From positions 186,001-250,000 of the forward strand of contig CAVPOY010000024.1 of NCBI GenBank assembly GCA_963707135.1: a stretch of 64,000 bases of DNA, written 5' to 3'. The translations under genes were made by a program, and so were the position numbers. This stretch comes from JBGSTR01 sp963707135. Its GTDB lineage: Bacteria; Pseudomonadota; Gammaproteobacteria; Chromatiales; Chromatiaceae. This document shows, piece after piece, positions 25,072 through 34,736 of the stretch (positions are counted from its first letter, which is position 1; each line of letters opens with the position of its first letter). The notes under the pieces were generated by a model that did not search any database, had not been told where the DNA came from, and saw only the letters and a list, made by a program, of their open reading frames with translations.

Positions 25072-27086
25072 TGGGCGCCGGGTTGTGCCGCCTGATCCTT
25101 GGTTTCTTGGTCGCGACCCCGTTGCTGCTCGGCCTGGCCGCAAGGGACGCGGGAGCGGCCGAGCGCCGCGCCCTGCCGATGGCTGGCAAGACCAGTCTCT
25201 ACCAGAGGGTCCTGACTCGACCCGGGGCCGTCCTGCAGGGCTCACCCGCCACGGACGCCCCCGGCGGCGACGAACTGCCACCGCTAAGCCTTTTCTATGT
25301 CTACGACCGGCGGCAGGTTCAGGGCGTGAACTGGCTGGAGCTGGGTTCAGCACCCGAGGGCGCACCGGCCGGCTGGGTTCCGGCCGCCCAGGCCATCGAT
25401 TGGCTCCAGACGCTCACCGTCGGCTTCACCCGCACGGCCAACCGGGAGCCGACACTGTTCTTTCGGGACCGCAATGGGCTCATGGGGCTCCTCGAGTCCG
25501 AGGGCCTCGTAGCGGAAACGGAGCAACTGCGGTTGACCATTCGGGAGGGTCGAATCCCTGAAGGCTTTTCCGTGATCGCCAAAGAACCCGACACCTACGT
25601 CGACCCGAACCGCCAGTTCTATCTGCTTCCGATCCTCAGTCATGAGCAGGCCTACCTGGAGAGCGGTCTGCGCGCGAGCATCCTCGAGGTTGCGGCGGTG
25701 ACGCTTCAGGCGGGGGACGCGGACCTGCTCCCCCGTGAGTCCGGTAGCCCGACTGCCGGACCGTCGGAGACGGCCGCCGGGACCGCCGGCAATTACCGGG
25801 CCGGTGTCGTTTTCGTCGTCGACACCACATCCTCCATGGGACCCTACATCGACCGCACCCGCGCCGCGGTCCGTCGCATCTACAACCGATTGAGCGACTC
25901 ACCCATAGGAGACGCACTGAGCTTCGGCTTAGTCGCGTTTCGGGACAGCACCGAGGCGACCCCTGGGCTGGAATATGTGAGCCGCATCGCCGCCACGCTC
26001 GAGGACGGCCGCGACCCGTCGAACTTCTTCGGCAAAGTCGACCGGGTGGAGGCGGCCCGCGTATCCAGCCGCGGATTCAACGAGGACGCCTTCGCCGGCG
26101 TCTACGACGCCATCGAGAACATCGACTGGAGGGGTTACGCCGGAAGGTTCGTGGTGCTGATAACCGACGCCGGGGCACGAGACGCCCAGGACCCGCTGGC
26201 ACGTACCCACCTGGGGGCCGAGCGGCTGCGCCTCCTGGCCCAGGAGAAGGACCAGACCGCCGGCGGCGGCAAGATCGCCATTGCGGCGCTCCACCTGCTT
26301 ACCCCGGAGGGTCGCCAGACCCACCAGCTCGCCGCGACTCAATACCGGGGGCTGACCCGCTGGGGCGATGTAGGCGATCTCTATTTCCCCGTGGAGGGTG
26401 GCTCCCTCGATGCCTTTGGCGTTCAAGTGGACGCGTTGGCCGACGCGTTGGTGAAGCAGCTTGAGGGCATCCGTTCCGGTCGCTTGGTGGAAGTGCCCCA
26501 GGATTCCCAGACGAGCGACCTGGAGCGCAAGACCGCCCTGGTGGGGCGCGCCATGCAGCTCGCCTATCTGGGCCGGGAGACCGGAAGCCAGGCGCCCCGC
26601 CTGATCGACGCCTGGGTCAGCGACCGGGACCTGCTTGACCCCACCCAGAAGACCCTGGAGGTGAGGGTTCTCGTCAGCAAGAACCAGCTGAGCAACCTCC
26701 AGGAGACACTGGAGGCGATCTTCGAGGCCGGTGAGCGCACAACCATGAGCGCCAAGGACTTCTTCGGGCAGCTTCGAGGTGCCGCCGCGGCCCTGGCCCG
26801 GGATCCGGACAAGGTCACAAGCATCGAGGTACATCGCCTTGCGGACGTTGGACTCGTGGGTGAGTGGCTGGACGACCTCCCCTACACCAGTCAGGTCATG
26901 AACCTCACCGAGTCCCGCTGGCTGTCGCGTTCCTATGCGGAGCAGCAGGAGGTGCTCGACGTTATCGAGGAGAAGATCCGGCTATACAGGCGGATCCATG
27001 ACGACACGGACCGCTGGATCGATCTCAGCGGGCGCGACTCAAAGGGCGAATCCGTCACCACCATCCCCTTGGACGCCCTGCCCTAG
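25071..27086 (+). CDS. Secreted VWA-domain protein (PpkA C-terminal-like)
   Basis: 671 aa with a signal peptide (about residues 1-30). An N-terminal SH3-like region follows (VLQGSP, VNWLELG, GWVPAAQA), then a von Willebrand A domain from about 244 whose MIDAS is DTTSS (251-255), with GLVAFRDS, EDAFAGVYDAIENIDWRGYA and VVLITDAGARDA. The C-terminal ~200 residues are helical. The VWA part closely follows the periplasmic domain of T6SS kinase PpkA. It starts inside the kinase stop codon and ends directly against the ABC ATPase start (TAGATG), so the five genes from 23578 to 30676 form one tight operon. It likely binds a metal-dependent ligand in the periplasm. Confidence 0.88.
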   Translation: MGAGLCRLILGFLVATPLLLGLAARDAGAAERRALPMAGKTSLYQRVLTRPGAVLQGSPATDAPGGDELPPLSLFYVYDRRQVQGVNWLELGSAPEGAPAGWVPAAQAIDWLQTLTVGFTRTANREPTLFFRDRNGLMGLLESEGLVAETEQLRLTIREGRIPEGFSVIAKEPDTYVDPNRQFYLLPILSHEQAYLESGLRASILEVAAVTLQAGDADLLPRESGSPTAGPSETAAGTAGNYRAGVVFVVDTTSSMGPYIDRTRAAVRRIYNRLSDSPIGDALSFGLVAFRDSTEATPGLEYVSRIAATLEDGRDPSNFFGKVDRVEAARVSSRGFNEDAFAGVYDAIENIDWRGYAGRFVVLITDAGARDAQDPLARTHLGAERLRLLAQEKDQTAGGGKIAIAALHLLTPEGRQTHQLAATQYRGLTRWGDVGDLYFPVEGGSLDAFGVQVDALADALVKQLEGIRSGRLVEVPQDSQTSDLERKTALVGRAMQLAYLGRETGSQAPRLIDAWVSDRDLLDPTQKTLEVRVLVSKNQLSNLQETLEAIFEAGERTTMSAKDFFGQLRGAAAALARDPDKVTSIEVHRLADVGLVGEWLDDLPYTSQVMNLTESRWLSRSYAEQQEVLDVIEEKIRLYRRIHDDTDRWIDLSGRDSKGESVTTIPLDALP

Positions 27087-27815
<729 letters not shown>

Positions 27816-27822
27816 GGGTCGA

Positions 27823-29040
27823 ATGCGTCCCCATCGGGAGATCCTGCGCCTTGCCTATCGGGACTTTGCCCATGAACGGCGAATCTCGCTGTGCTTCGTT
27901 CTCGCCTTGATGGCGGTGCTGGCACCGCTCCTGGTCCTGTTCGGGCTCAAATTCGGGCTGGTCGACACCCTCGCGAAGCGCCTCGTGGAGTCGCCAGCCA
28001 ACCGGGAAATACTGGCCGTGGGCAGCCGGCGATTCGACGAGCCCTGGTTCGCGCGCGTGGCCGCTCGGCCCGACGTGGCCTTCCTCATCCCCAACACCCG
28101 ACGCATCGCGGCCAGTCTGAGCCGGCTGGTGAACCCCCCCAGGGGCAATGAGCTGACCGCGCTGCAGATGATCCCCACCGGCCCCGGCGACCCACTGCTT
28201 GGCGACGCGATCGACCCGCCGGGCGGACTGTCCGAACTGGTGTTGTCCGCGTCCGCGGCCCGCAAGCTGGACGCCGGAGTCGGGGACCGACTGACGGCGC
28301 GCATCGACCGCCGCCGCCACGGGCTCGACGAGGGCGTGGCCTGGGAGCTGACGGTCGTCGGGGTCCTGGCGCCCGAGACCCTTCCGGAGGAGGCGGCGTT
28401 GGTGCCCTTGACCCTTCTGGTCGCTACCGAGGACTACCGCGACGGGGTCGCGGTGCCGGAGCTCGGGTGGAAGGGCGACCCTCCGGCCAACGGTCCCCGG
28501 AGCTACGCCCGGTTCCGCCTCTACGCGACCAACATCTACACGGTCGCCGGGCTTGAATCCGCGCTGACCGCCGAAGGCGTGGAAGTGCGCACCCAGGTGG
28601 GTGAGATCGCCGCCATGCAGTCCCTGGATCGGAATCTTAGCCGGGTCTTCTGGCTGGTTGCGCTTATCGGGACCGTCGGCTTCTTGGCCTCGCTTGCCGC
28701 CAATCTGCTGGCGAATGTGGAGCGCAAACGCCGTGAGCTCTCGATCGTGCGGCTGATCGGTTTTCCGACCCTGAGCCTGGTTCTGTTTCCGGTGACCCAG
28801 GCGGTGCTGATCGCGCTGTTGGGTGCGCTTGCCGCCCTCGGCGCCTATCTGCCCGTGGCCTCCGCGCTCAACCGCTGGTTTTCAGAAAGTCTTCAACCAG
28901 GAGAGACCATATGTCGGCTGCTGCCCATCCATATCTTCGCCGCCCTGGCAGCGACCGTTCTCGGTGCAGCAGCCGCCGCCGCCTGGGCGGGCTGGCGGGC
29001 GGCACACATCGAGCCCGCGGAAGGCTTACGTGATGTCTAA
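27823..29040 (+). CDS. FtsX/MacB-type ABC permease (TagS-like)
   Basis: 405-aa inner-membrane protein with one N-terminal helix (SLCFVLALMAVLAPLLVLFG), a large periplasmic domain (about 45-265), and three C-terminal helices (VFWLVALIGTVGFLASLAAN; LVLFPVTQAVLIALLGALAA; IFAALAATVLGAAAAAAWAG). The cytoplasmic ERKRRELSIVRLIGF segment is the typical FtsX coupling region. It starts at ATG 27823, and its last 8 bases overlap the TagR-like gene. This topology matches mechanotransmitting ABC systems (MacB/LolCE/FtsX). Confidence 0.9.
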   Translation: MRPHREILRLAYRDFAHERRISLCFVLALMAVLAPLLVLFGLKFGLVDTLAKRLVESPANREILAVGSRRFDEPWFARVAARPDVAFLIPNTRRIAASLSRLVNPPRGNELTALQMIPTGPGDPLLGDAIDPPGGLSELVLSASAARKLDAGVGDRLTARIDRRRHGLDEGVAWELTVVGVLAPETLPEEAALVPLTLLVATEDYRDGVAVPELGWKGDPPANGPRSYARFRLYATNIYTVAGLESALTAEGVEVRTQVGEIAAMQSLDRNLSRVFWLVALIGTVGFLASLAANLLANVERKRRELSIVRLIGFPTLSLVLFPVTQAVLIALLGALAALGAYLPVASALNRWFSESLQPGETICRLLPIHIFAALAATVLGAAAAAAWAGWRAAHIEPAEGLRDV

Positions 29041-30676
29041 GCAGGGATCCGTGCTTGTCGTATCCGCGATTCTCGCCTTGGGTGTCGCCGAGGCGGCTAT
29101 CTCGGATCCGACCGAGGCACCCGCAAGCACCTGGCCGGAGAAGTTCTATAACCCCGCACCGGAAGCCGGCGACCTTTCGCTGCCGTTGGCCTGCGGCGGC
29201 GCCATGGTATTCCGCCCGGTGGAGATCCCCGCCGGCGACCTGTTGGACGATCGCCCGGTCGAGCTCGGCCAGTCCGGGGAGGAGCGCGGTTACAAAGAGG
29301 GCCGGCGCCGCAGCCACCTGGCCGGCTCGTTCACCGACCCTGGGTCGCGGGCGCGTCGTTACTACATCGCCAAATACGAGACCACGCGGGATCAGTACGC
29401 CGCCCTGACGTCCGATACCTGCCCGGTCCCGTCGATGCGCGGCCGTCTGCCCATGACGGAGCTGAGTTGGTTCGACGCCGTGGACTACTCCCGCCGTTAT
29501 ACCGAGTGGCTGCTGGCCAACGCCCGTGATGCCCTGCCTCGCGAGGATCAGGAGCTGGGCTTCCTGCGCCTGCCCACCGAGGAGGAATGGGAGTTCGCCG
29601 CCCGCGGCGGGCTCAAGGTAGACGAGACCGATTTTCTGGCCCCCGTCTTTCCCATGCCCGAAGGCGACCTTGCGCTCTATGCCTGGTTCGAGAGCACGCG
29701 CTCGGCCGAGGGCGAGCTGCGTCCGGTGGGACTCCTCAAGCCGAATCCGCTCGGCATTCACGACATACTGGGCAACGCCGCCGAGATGACCCTGGCCCCC
29801 TTCCATCTTGACCATCGGGGCCGCCCCCACGGCCAGGCCGGAGGATTCGTCAGCCGCGGCGGCGATGTCTTCACCCCCGAGAGCCAGCTGGGCAGCGCGG
29901 TACGCCAGGAGCACAATTATTTCAGCGGTGTCACCGGCCGCGCCAAGACCCTGGACAGCCTGGGTTTCCGTCTGGTGCTGACCGCGACCGTGATCGCGTC
30001 GTCCGAGCGCCTGGACGCCATCAAGCAGGCCTGGTCCGCACTGCCCACTTTGACCGGCGACGCCGGCGGCGATGCGAACCAGGCGCTCGCGGATCTGAAG
30101 ACGCTGGCGGAGCAGTCCAGGGACGACGCCCTGCGTGCCCGCCTGGAGCTGATACAAAGGGACATGGAAGAGTCCCAATCCGCGATCGCCGAGGCCCGAG
30201 CCCGCACCGTGCGCGCCCTGCTGCGAATGGGGGCCTTTCTGGCCAAACGGGTCGTTACCGACGAGCAGCGGGCGAAGGCCGTCGAGCAGCTCATGGCGCT
30301 CGCCGAAGGTCGCTTCCAGGGCTTTGCCGCAGACCACGCCGGGCGACCCGGGTCCGAGTCGGTAATCGACGATGCACGCGCGACGCTGAAGGAGAAGATG
30401 GAAAAATGGCAGACGCAGCTCTCGGAGATCCGCGCGAGCCTTGACAACAGTCTATCCTACTATGGCGACATGGTAATCGGCGTTGGCCGGGATAATGCGG
30501 AGGGGGAGATACAGTCCGCCCTGCTGGTGGTGAATGATGAGCTTCGTCTCAAGCAAAACGAGTATTTGATCGCATACGCGGGGCTATTTGTGAAGCATAT
30601 GATCGCCTACCAGCGCGACGGTCAAGCGGACAAGGGCGTGTGGCTAAACGACCTGGATCGCATCGAGGCCCAGTGA
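29033..30676 (+). CDS. Periplasmic FGE-like protein with coiled-coil tail (TagR-like)
   Basis: 547 aa. A signal peptide (MSKQGSVLVVSAILALGVAE) precedes an FGE/SUMF-like domain at about 55-325 (YYIAKYETTRDQYAAL, LSWFDAVDYSRRYTEWLL, LRLPTEEEWEFAARGG, NPLGIHDILGNAAEM, GGFVSRGGDVFTP, SLGFRLV). No cysteine follows the RGG motif, so it is probably non-catalytic. Residues about 335-547 are strongly helical and charged with coiled-coil character. It overlaps the permease gene by 8 bp. TagR of P. aeruginosa, encoded next to TagS/TagT, is likewise an FGE-fold periplasmic activator of PpkA. The long coiled-coil tail is unlike that protein as I know it and may reach lipoproteins encoded next. Confidence 0.88.
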   Translation: MSKQGSVLVVSAILALGVAEAAISDPTEAPASTWPEKFYNPAPEAGDLSLPLACGGAMVFRPVEIPAGDLLDDRPVELGQSGEERGYKEGRRRSHLAGSFTDPGSRARRYYIAKYETTRDQYAALTSDTCPVPSMRGRLPMTELSWFDAVDYSRRYTEWLLANARDALPREDQELGFLRLPTEEEWEFAARGGLKVDETDFLAPVFPMPEGDLALYAWFESTRSAEGELRPVGLLKPNPLGIHDILGNAAEMTLAPFHLDHRGRPHGQAGGFVSRGGDVFTPESQLGSAVRQEHNYFSGVTGRAKTLDSLGFRLVLTATVIASSERLDAIKQAWSALPTLTGDAGGDANQALADLKTLAEQSRDDALRARLELIQRDMEESQSAIAEARARTVRALLRMGAFLAKRVVTDEQRAKAVEQLMALAEGRFQGFAADHAGRPGSESVIDDARATLKEKMEKWQTQLSEIRASLDNSLSYYGDMVIGVGRDNAEGEIQSALLVVNDELRLKQNEYLIAYAGLFVKHMIAYQRDGQADKGVWLNDLDRIEAQ

Positions 30677-30710
30677 ATCCGGACCGCCCAATCGAGAGGA
30701 GAGAGCACCA

Positions 30711-31475
30711 ATGTCGATACGAGTGACTGCGTCGCGCGGGGCGATCATGAGCCTGTCCGCGGCCTTGTGCGCGGGTTGTGTAACCCCGGCGGAGACCCTG
30801 TCGGGCTTGGCGGGCGGATCCTCATCGATGGTGCGGGAACCCGGCGCCGTTGGCACGGCGCAGACGCCGAGGGAGAGCCGGGAGCTGACGCCCGCGGAGC
30901 GCCGCATGCGGGAACAGAGCCGGGCCTTCCAGAGGACGGTCTGGGAGGGCGTGCTCATCGGAGCCGGCGCCGGCGCCCTGTGGGGCGCTATCGACGGCGG
31001 CGACGCCAAGGACATTCTGAAGAAGGCGTTGATCGGCGGTGCGGTGGGAGGGCTGGCGGGCGCTTACATCGGCCACAAGCAAAAGCAGTACTCGGACAAG
31101 GAGGACCAACTCAACTCCATGATCGCCGACGTGCGCGAGTCCAACCAGGACGCCGAGGAGTTGATCGTCAGCGTGCGCCAGGTCATCGATGAGGACAAGC
31201 GGCGGCTCGCCTCGGTGGAAAAGCGTTACAAGGTCGGGCAGGTTACCGAGGCCGAGCTCAAGAGCACACGTGCGCGCGTCTCGGAAAACCGCACCGTGGT
31301 GGCCCAGGCAACCAAGGGCGCGCGGGAGAAATACTCAATGTTCCAAGGGGCTGAAAAGGCGTATCGCGAACAGAACCCCGGTACCGACACCGGTCGACTG
31401 CAAAACGAGCTGAAGGCCTACAACCAGCAGATCGAGACCCTGGACGGACTCGCCGACACCATCGAAGTGGCGTAG
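30711..31475 (+). CDS. Glycine-zipper lipoprotein with coiled coil
   Basis: 254-aa probable lipoprotein (lipobox LCAGC near residue 23) with a strong ribosome-binding site (GAGAGGAGAG) before ATG 30711. Residues about 80-125 form a glycine-zipper segment (VLIGAGAGALWGAIDGG, ALIGGAVGGLAGAYIGH), typical of outer-membrane-inserting or pore-forming helices. The remaining C-terminus is a long coiled coil (EDQLNSMIADVRESNQDAEE). It lies 34 bp downstream of the TagR-like gene. It may be the outer-membrane component occupying TagQ's place, but sequence similarity to TagQ is not evident. Confidence 0.8.
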   Translation: MSIRVTASRGAIMSLSAALCAGCVTPAETLSGLAGGSSSMVREPGAVGTAQTPRESRELTPAERRMREQSRAFQRTVWEGVLIGAGAGALWGAIDGGDAKDILKKALIGGAVGGLAGAYIGHKQKQYSDKEDQLNSMIADVRESNQDAEELIVSVRQVIDEDKRRLASVEKRYKVGQVTEAELKSTRARVSENRTVVAQATKGAREKYSMFQGAEKAYREQNPGTDTGRLQNELKAYNQQIETLDGLADTIEVA

Positions 31476-31486
31476 GGAAACCGACC

Positions 31487-32068
31487 ATGAAGCCGACCGA
31501 AGCACGCGGCCGCCTGAACCGCAGGAGGCGCCAGCCGGGCAGGGGCGCTCGTCCCTGGGGTCTAGCGCTCATCTGCGCCTGTATCCCCATCTGGCTGAGC
31601 GGCTGCGCCACCAGCGCCGACCCCCATCAGGGCGGCTTCGTCAGTGGCGTTGTGGGCCTCGCCGGAGGCGGTTACCAGCGTCGGATCGACGAACGCGAGG
31701 GGGTTTACCGCGACGAGTTGGACGCGCAGCAACGGCTCAAGGCACAGGCCCGGGCACTGGAGGAGGAGCGAGCGGCCGTCAAGGGCGATCTGGGCCGTGC
31801 CCAGGCCCGCCTCGCTAACCAGCAAAGCAGGATCGCCCGGGAGCGCGCCAGGCTCGGCGCCGAGCGACAATCCTCGGCGGCCGCCCTGGAGCGTCTGCGG
31901 TTGCTCGAGCAGGCCCAGGCGAAGGCGAACCGCGCAAAGGGCGAATTGGGCGCCGCCAGTACCGGCGATCAGTCGGTCGCGGACCTCAGGGCACGCTCCG
32001 AGGAGATACAGAAGGAGCTCGACCAGATCGACCGTATGGTGGGCGTCGTTTCCGGGACCCAGTTCTGA
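31487..32068 (+). CDS. Coiled-coil lipoprotein (TagQ-position)
   Basis: 193 aa. A long basic N-terminus (LNRRRRQPGRGARPWG) precedes a hydrophobic helix and lipobox LSGC (about residue 39). A short glycine-rich stretch (GGFVSGVVGLAGGGYQRR) is followed by an almost continuous Arg/Glu/Ala coiled coil of about 110 residues. It lies 11 bp after the preceding lipoprotein and is clearly co-transcribed. TagQ, the outer-membrane lipoprotein of the TagQRST pathway, is small and sits at one end of its operon, so a similar anchoring role is plausible. A spontaneous match by composition cannot be excluded. Confidence 0.75.
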   Translation: MKPTEARGRLNRRRRQPGRGARPWGLALICACIPIWLSGCATSADPHQGGFVSGVVGLAGGGYQRRIDEREGVYRDELDAQQRLKAQARALEEERAAVKGDLGRAQARLANQQSRIARERARLGAERQSSAAALERLRLLEQAQAKANRAKGELGAASTGDQSVADLRARSEEIQKELDQIDRMVGVVSGTQF

Positions 32069-32070
32069 GT

Positions 32071-32739
32071 CTACGGAACAGTGATGGTAATCCGCTCGGA
32101 CATAACCGGGGGTGTATGCGGAATATGGTTGGCGTCCCCGAGCAACAATTGCAGCGTATGGGTACCCTTCGGCAGCACCAGGTGATGCTCGGTCTGACCG
32201 CGGCCGAAGTGGACGTAGCTCTCGGTTGCCGGGATCGGCTGGTCCAACGGGGGCAGGTCGGTATCGATCAACAGGTGATGGTGTCCGGTGTGCGGCTTGT
32301 CCACCCCCGCGGGGGCCGTACCCATGCCATGCAGACCGAAGAGGACGACGAAATCGCCTCCAGGAATGACCTCACCGTCATTCGGCCAGATGATGTACGC
32401 AAAGGCGTCTTCGGGCGCCTCGGTTGGACCGCCCTTCAGGCTCGGCGTACCAGGCTCCAGCGCGCCTTCGCCCTCGGGGGACTGAAGCAGATGCCCGTAG
32501 ACGAAACCCATCTGACCGCTGGTCAGCCGCACTTGGTGCCAGTTGCCGCCGGCGGCGCTTCCAATCACCTGAACGCTGCTGCCTTCTTTCAGATACCCGA
32601 TTTTCTGCGAATTGGTCGTCGGCGCGGCGCGAACGTTCGAATTGGACAAGGCCCGGTACATCTTTGCGTCGTCCTGCGCGTGCATCGGATGCGATACCAG
32701 CATCAGGGTCAGCGTAATCGCAATAAAGAACGGATTCAT
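32071..32739 (-). CDS. Secreted SH3-DUF4399 protein
   Basis: 222 aa from ATG 32739 (AAGGGGAAATAATC upstream). A signal peptide (MNPFFIAITLTLMLVSHPMHA) precedes a bacterial SH3 domain (NVRAAPTTNSQKIGYLKEGS, WHQVRLTSGQMGFVYGHLL) and a C-terminal DUF4399 domain (VVLFGLHGMGTAPAGVDKPH, GHHHLLIDTDLPP, GQTEHHLVLPKGTHTLQLLL). DUF4399 proteins carry conserved histidines and occur in the periplasm of many proteobacteria without known function. It is convergent with the last lipoprotein gene (2-bp gap), and may mark the end of the signalling cluster. Confidence 0.85.
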   Translation of the reverse strand: MNPFFIAITLTLMLVSHPMHAQDDAKMYRALSNSNVRAAPTTNSQKIGYLKEGSSVQVIGSAAGGNWHQVRLTSGQMGFVYGHLLQSPEGEGALEPGTPSLKGGPTEAPEDAFAYIIWPNDGEVIPGGDFVVLFGLHGMGTAPAGVDKPHTGHHHLLIDTDLPPLDQPIPATESYVHFGRGQTEHHLVLPKGTHTLQLLLGDANHIPHTPPVMSERITITVP

Positions 32740-32843
32740 GATTATTTCCCCTTTGGTAGTTCTTGATAGTCGAGCTATTGGCTTCACAATCGAGTGCGTC
32801 CCGCAGCCCGCTCGGCAACCCTGGGAGGCACTCGAGCCTGAGT

Positions 32844-34421
32844 TTAGTCCAGCGCCCGCTGTAAACCCAGTAACCGCTCGTCATCGGGGTTGATCTTGAG
32901 CCCGGTCTCGATCATGTGCCGCGCATCCTCGATAGCCCCGGTCCGGAGCGCCTGCTCGGCGGCCGTGAACATCTTGCGGGCCGCGTTCACTCGGCCGATA
33001 TCGACCAGCCGCTCCTTGGCGGCGGCATGCTCCGGGTCGAGCGCCAATATGGCGCTGTAAGTCTCGAACGCGTTGTCCCCGGCGGGCTCGGTCAGACGTC
33101 CGGCCGCATATTGCTCAGCGGCCCTGTCCACTAGGGTCGCGATCTGTCGTTGGCGATCCGCTTCCCCGGCTCCCTCGCCGCCGGCGGTTGGGGCCTGAAC
33201 GCCTGCCGGGACCGCCGTTGGAGAGGCGTCCGGCCGCCCAGCGCCCGCGGCCTCGGCTGTCGATTCCGACTTCGAGTCGGCGGATCCAAGCCCGCGCTGT
33301 TGGCGGTCAGCGCCTGGTTCTTCTGCGGGCGGGTCGGCACTCAGGACGGCCGGCGGCCCGGTGCCTTTCCAAGGAACAGAGACCCTACCGGTATAGGCCA
33401 GAAACCCGGTCAGCCCAACGAGCAGACCGGCGGCGAGGAGCGGCAGCAACCAGCGGGGACGCCGCGTCGGGGTTGCGGGACGAGCGTCGGTGACGACCCC
33501 ATCGCCCGGCGTCACGACCGTCGGAGAGCCATTCGGCAGTTGTGCCGCGGCCGGAAGGATCACCGTTTCGTCCGGGTCCGACGGCGGCGACCAGGCCGTT
33601 TCCCCGCTTTCTATCGCCTCCACCGCGCTCAGCAGCGCTTCGGCGGAAGCGATCCGTTCGTCCCGCTGCTTCGCGAGCAGCCCGTCCATGAGCGGTTGGA
33701 AGCGGCGAAGGTGGTCCGGCAGCCGGGGAATCGGGTCCTTCGCATGCTTGAGCGCCAGGGCAAAGGGATCCCTGGCGTCGTACGGAAAACCGCCGGTCAG
33801 CATCTGCCAGAACAGGACGCCGAGGCTGTAGAGGTCCGAACGGCTGTCGACCTCCTCACCCAGCGCCTGCTCCGGGCTCATGTACTTGGCGCTGCCGATC
33901 GCCATGCCGGTGGACGTCAACTGGGTTTCACTGGCGACGCTCTTGGCGATACCGAAGTCGGTCAGCACGGGGTCGCCGCCCTCCGTGAACAGGACGTTCC
34001 CGGGTTTGATGTCGCGGTGCACGATCCCGCGCCTGTGGGCATAGCCGAGGGCGTCGGCGAGTCTCTTCAGTATCTCCAGCGCACGCGCAAGCGGCAGGCC
34101 CCCGTCGATCTTTTCGCGCAGAGTGCCGCCGGGCAGATAGGTCATGGAGAGGTAGTGAACGGCGCCGGACACCCCGATGTCGTGCACCGTGACGATGTTC
34201 CTGTGGGACAGTTGCGCGATCAGGCGTCCCTCGTTCAGAAAGCGCTTGCGAAACCCGGCGTCGAGGACCAGCACCTGGTTCATGACCTTCAAGGCCACAT
34301 ATCGCGAAAGGCTTTCCTGAACGGCGAGATAGACCGTGGCCATGCCGCCGACTCCGAGCACCGACTCGGGTCGATAGCCGGCAACGTCCGGCAGCGCTGC
34401 GGTGTCGTTATCCGTCTCCAT
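32844..34421 (-). CDS. Transmembrane Ser/Thr protein kinase with C-terminal TPR-like domain
   Basis: 525 aa from ATG 34421 (GGAGACGAT upstream). The kinase domain at 15-285 has GVGGMATVYLA, Lys45, HRDIKPGN (Asp137), DFG at 155-157 and MSPEQALG, all catalytic residues present. A transmembrane helix at about 310-330 (WLLPLLAAGLLVGLTGFLAY) is followed by a Pro/Ala-rich linker and a periplasmic helical tail (YSAILALDPEHAAAKERL, ALRTGAIEDARHMIETGLKI). The kinase part resembles the PpkA/PknB group. It is transcribed away from the MBL gene and converges on the signalling operon; it is the third kinase of the cluster. No matching phosphatase (PppA/PP2C) is present. Confidence 0.92.
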   Translation of the reverse strand: METDNDTAALPDVAGYRPESVLGVGGMATVYLAVQESLSRYVALKVMNQVLVLDAGFRKRFLNEGRLIAQLSHRNIVTVHDIGVSGAVHYLSMTYLPGGTLREKIDGGLPLARALEILKRLADALGYAHRRGIVHRDIKPGNVLFTEGGDPVLTDFGIAKSVASETQLTSTGMAIGSAKYMSPEQALGEEVDSRSDLYSLGVLFWQMLTGGFPYDARDPFALALKHAKDPIPRLPDHLRRFQPLMDGLLAKQRDERIASAEALLSAVEAIESGETAWSPPSDPDETVILPAAAQLPNGSPTVVTPGDGVVTDARPATPTRRPRWLLPLLAAGLLVGLTGFLAYTGRVSVPWKGTGPPAVLSADPPAEEPGADRQQRGLGSADSKSESTAEAAGAGRPDASPTAVPAGVQAPTAGGEGAGEADRQRQIATLVDRAAEQYAAGRLTEPAGDNAFETYSAILALDPEHAAAKERLVDIGRVNAARKMFTAAEQALRTGAIEDARHMIETGLKINPDDERLLGLQRALD

Positions 34422-34632
34422 ATCGTCTCCAGCTTCTGTCAGCGGCCGCCTCCGAGCCCCGGCGGCATGACCGGGAGAGCGGCAGGCCAAGACTTACCGC
34501 CGTTGTGGGCCGGAACGCGCGGGCAACGGGGTGGCCAGAATGAGAAAGTATCGCATTTACGACGGAACGTCTGCGCGGGGGCCGCTCGGACCAGCGTCCC
34601 CGGCGACAAGCCGTCGCTTCTGCGCAAAGATC

Positions 34633-34648
34633 TGGTCGCATGCGACCA
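34633..34648. promoter_or_regulatory. 16-bp perfect palindrome in divergent promoter gap
   Basis: TGGTCGCATGCGACCA is fully self-complementary and lies in the 315-bp gap between the divergent kinase and MBL genes, about 90 bp before the latter. This is a typical size for a dimeric repressor operator. The regulator is unknown and nothing else is seen in the gap. Confidence 0.4.
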
Positions 34649-34736
34649 AGTGAGTCCCCCGTTACCGCCCGCGCCGCCGCGCAATAACCGGGCACAGGGG
34701 TTAGACTTCGGCCCTTGCCATCACAACCGAGCCCTT

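Noticed and set aside
33150..34736. N-terminal 529 codons of the long frame ending in the MBL protein
   Set aside because: This part is antisense to the kinase gene; the MBL family starts at ATG 34737.
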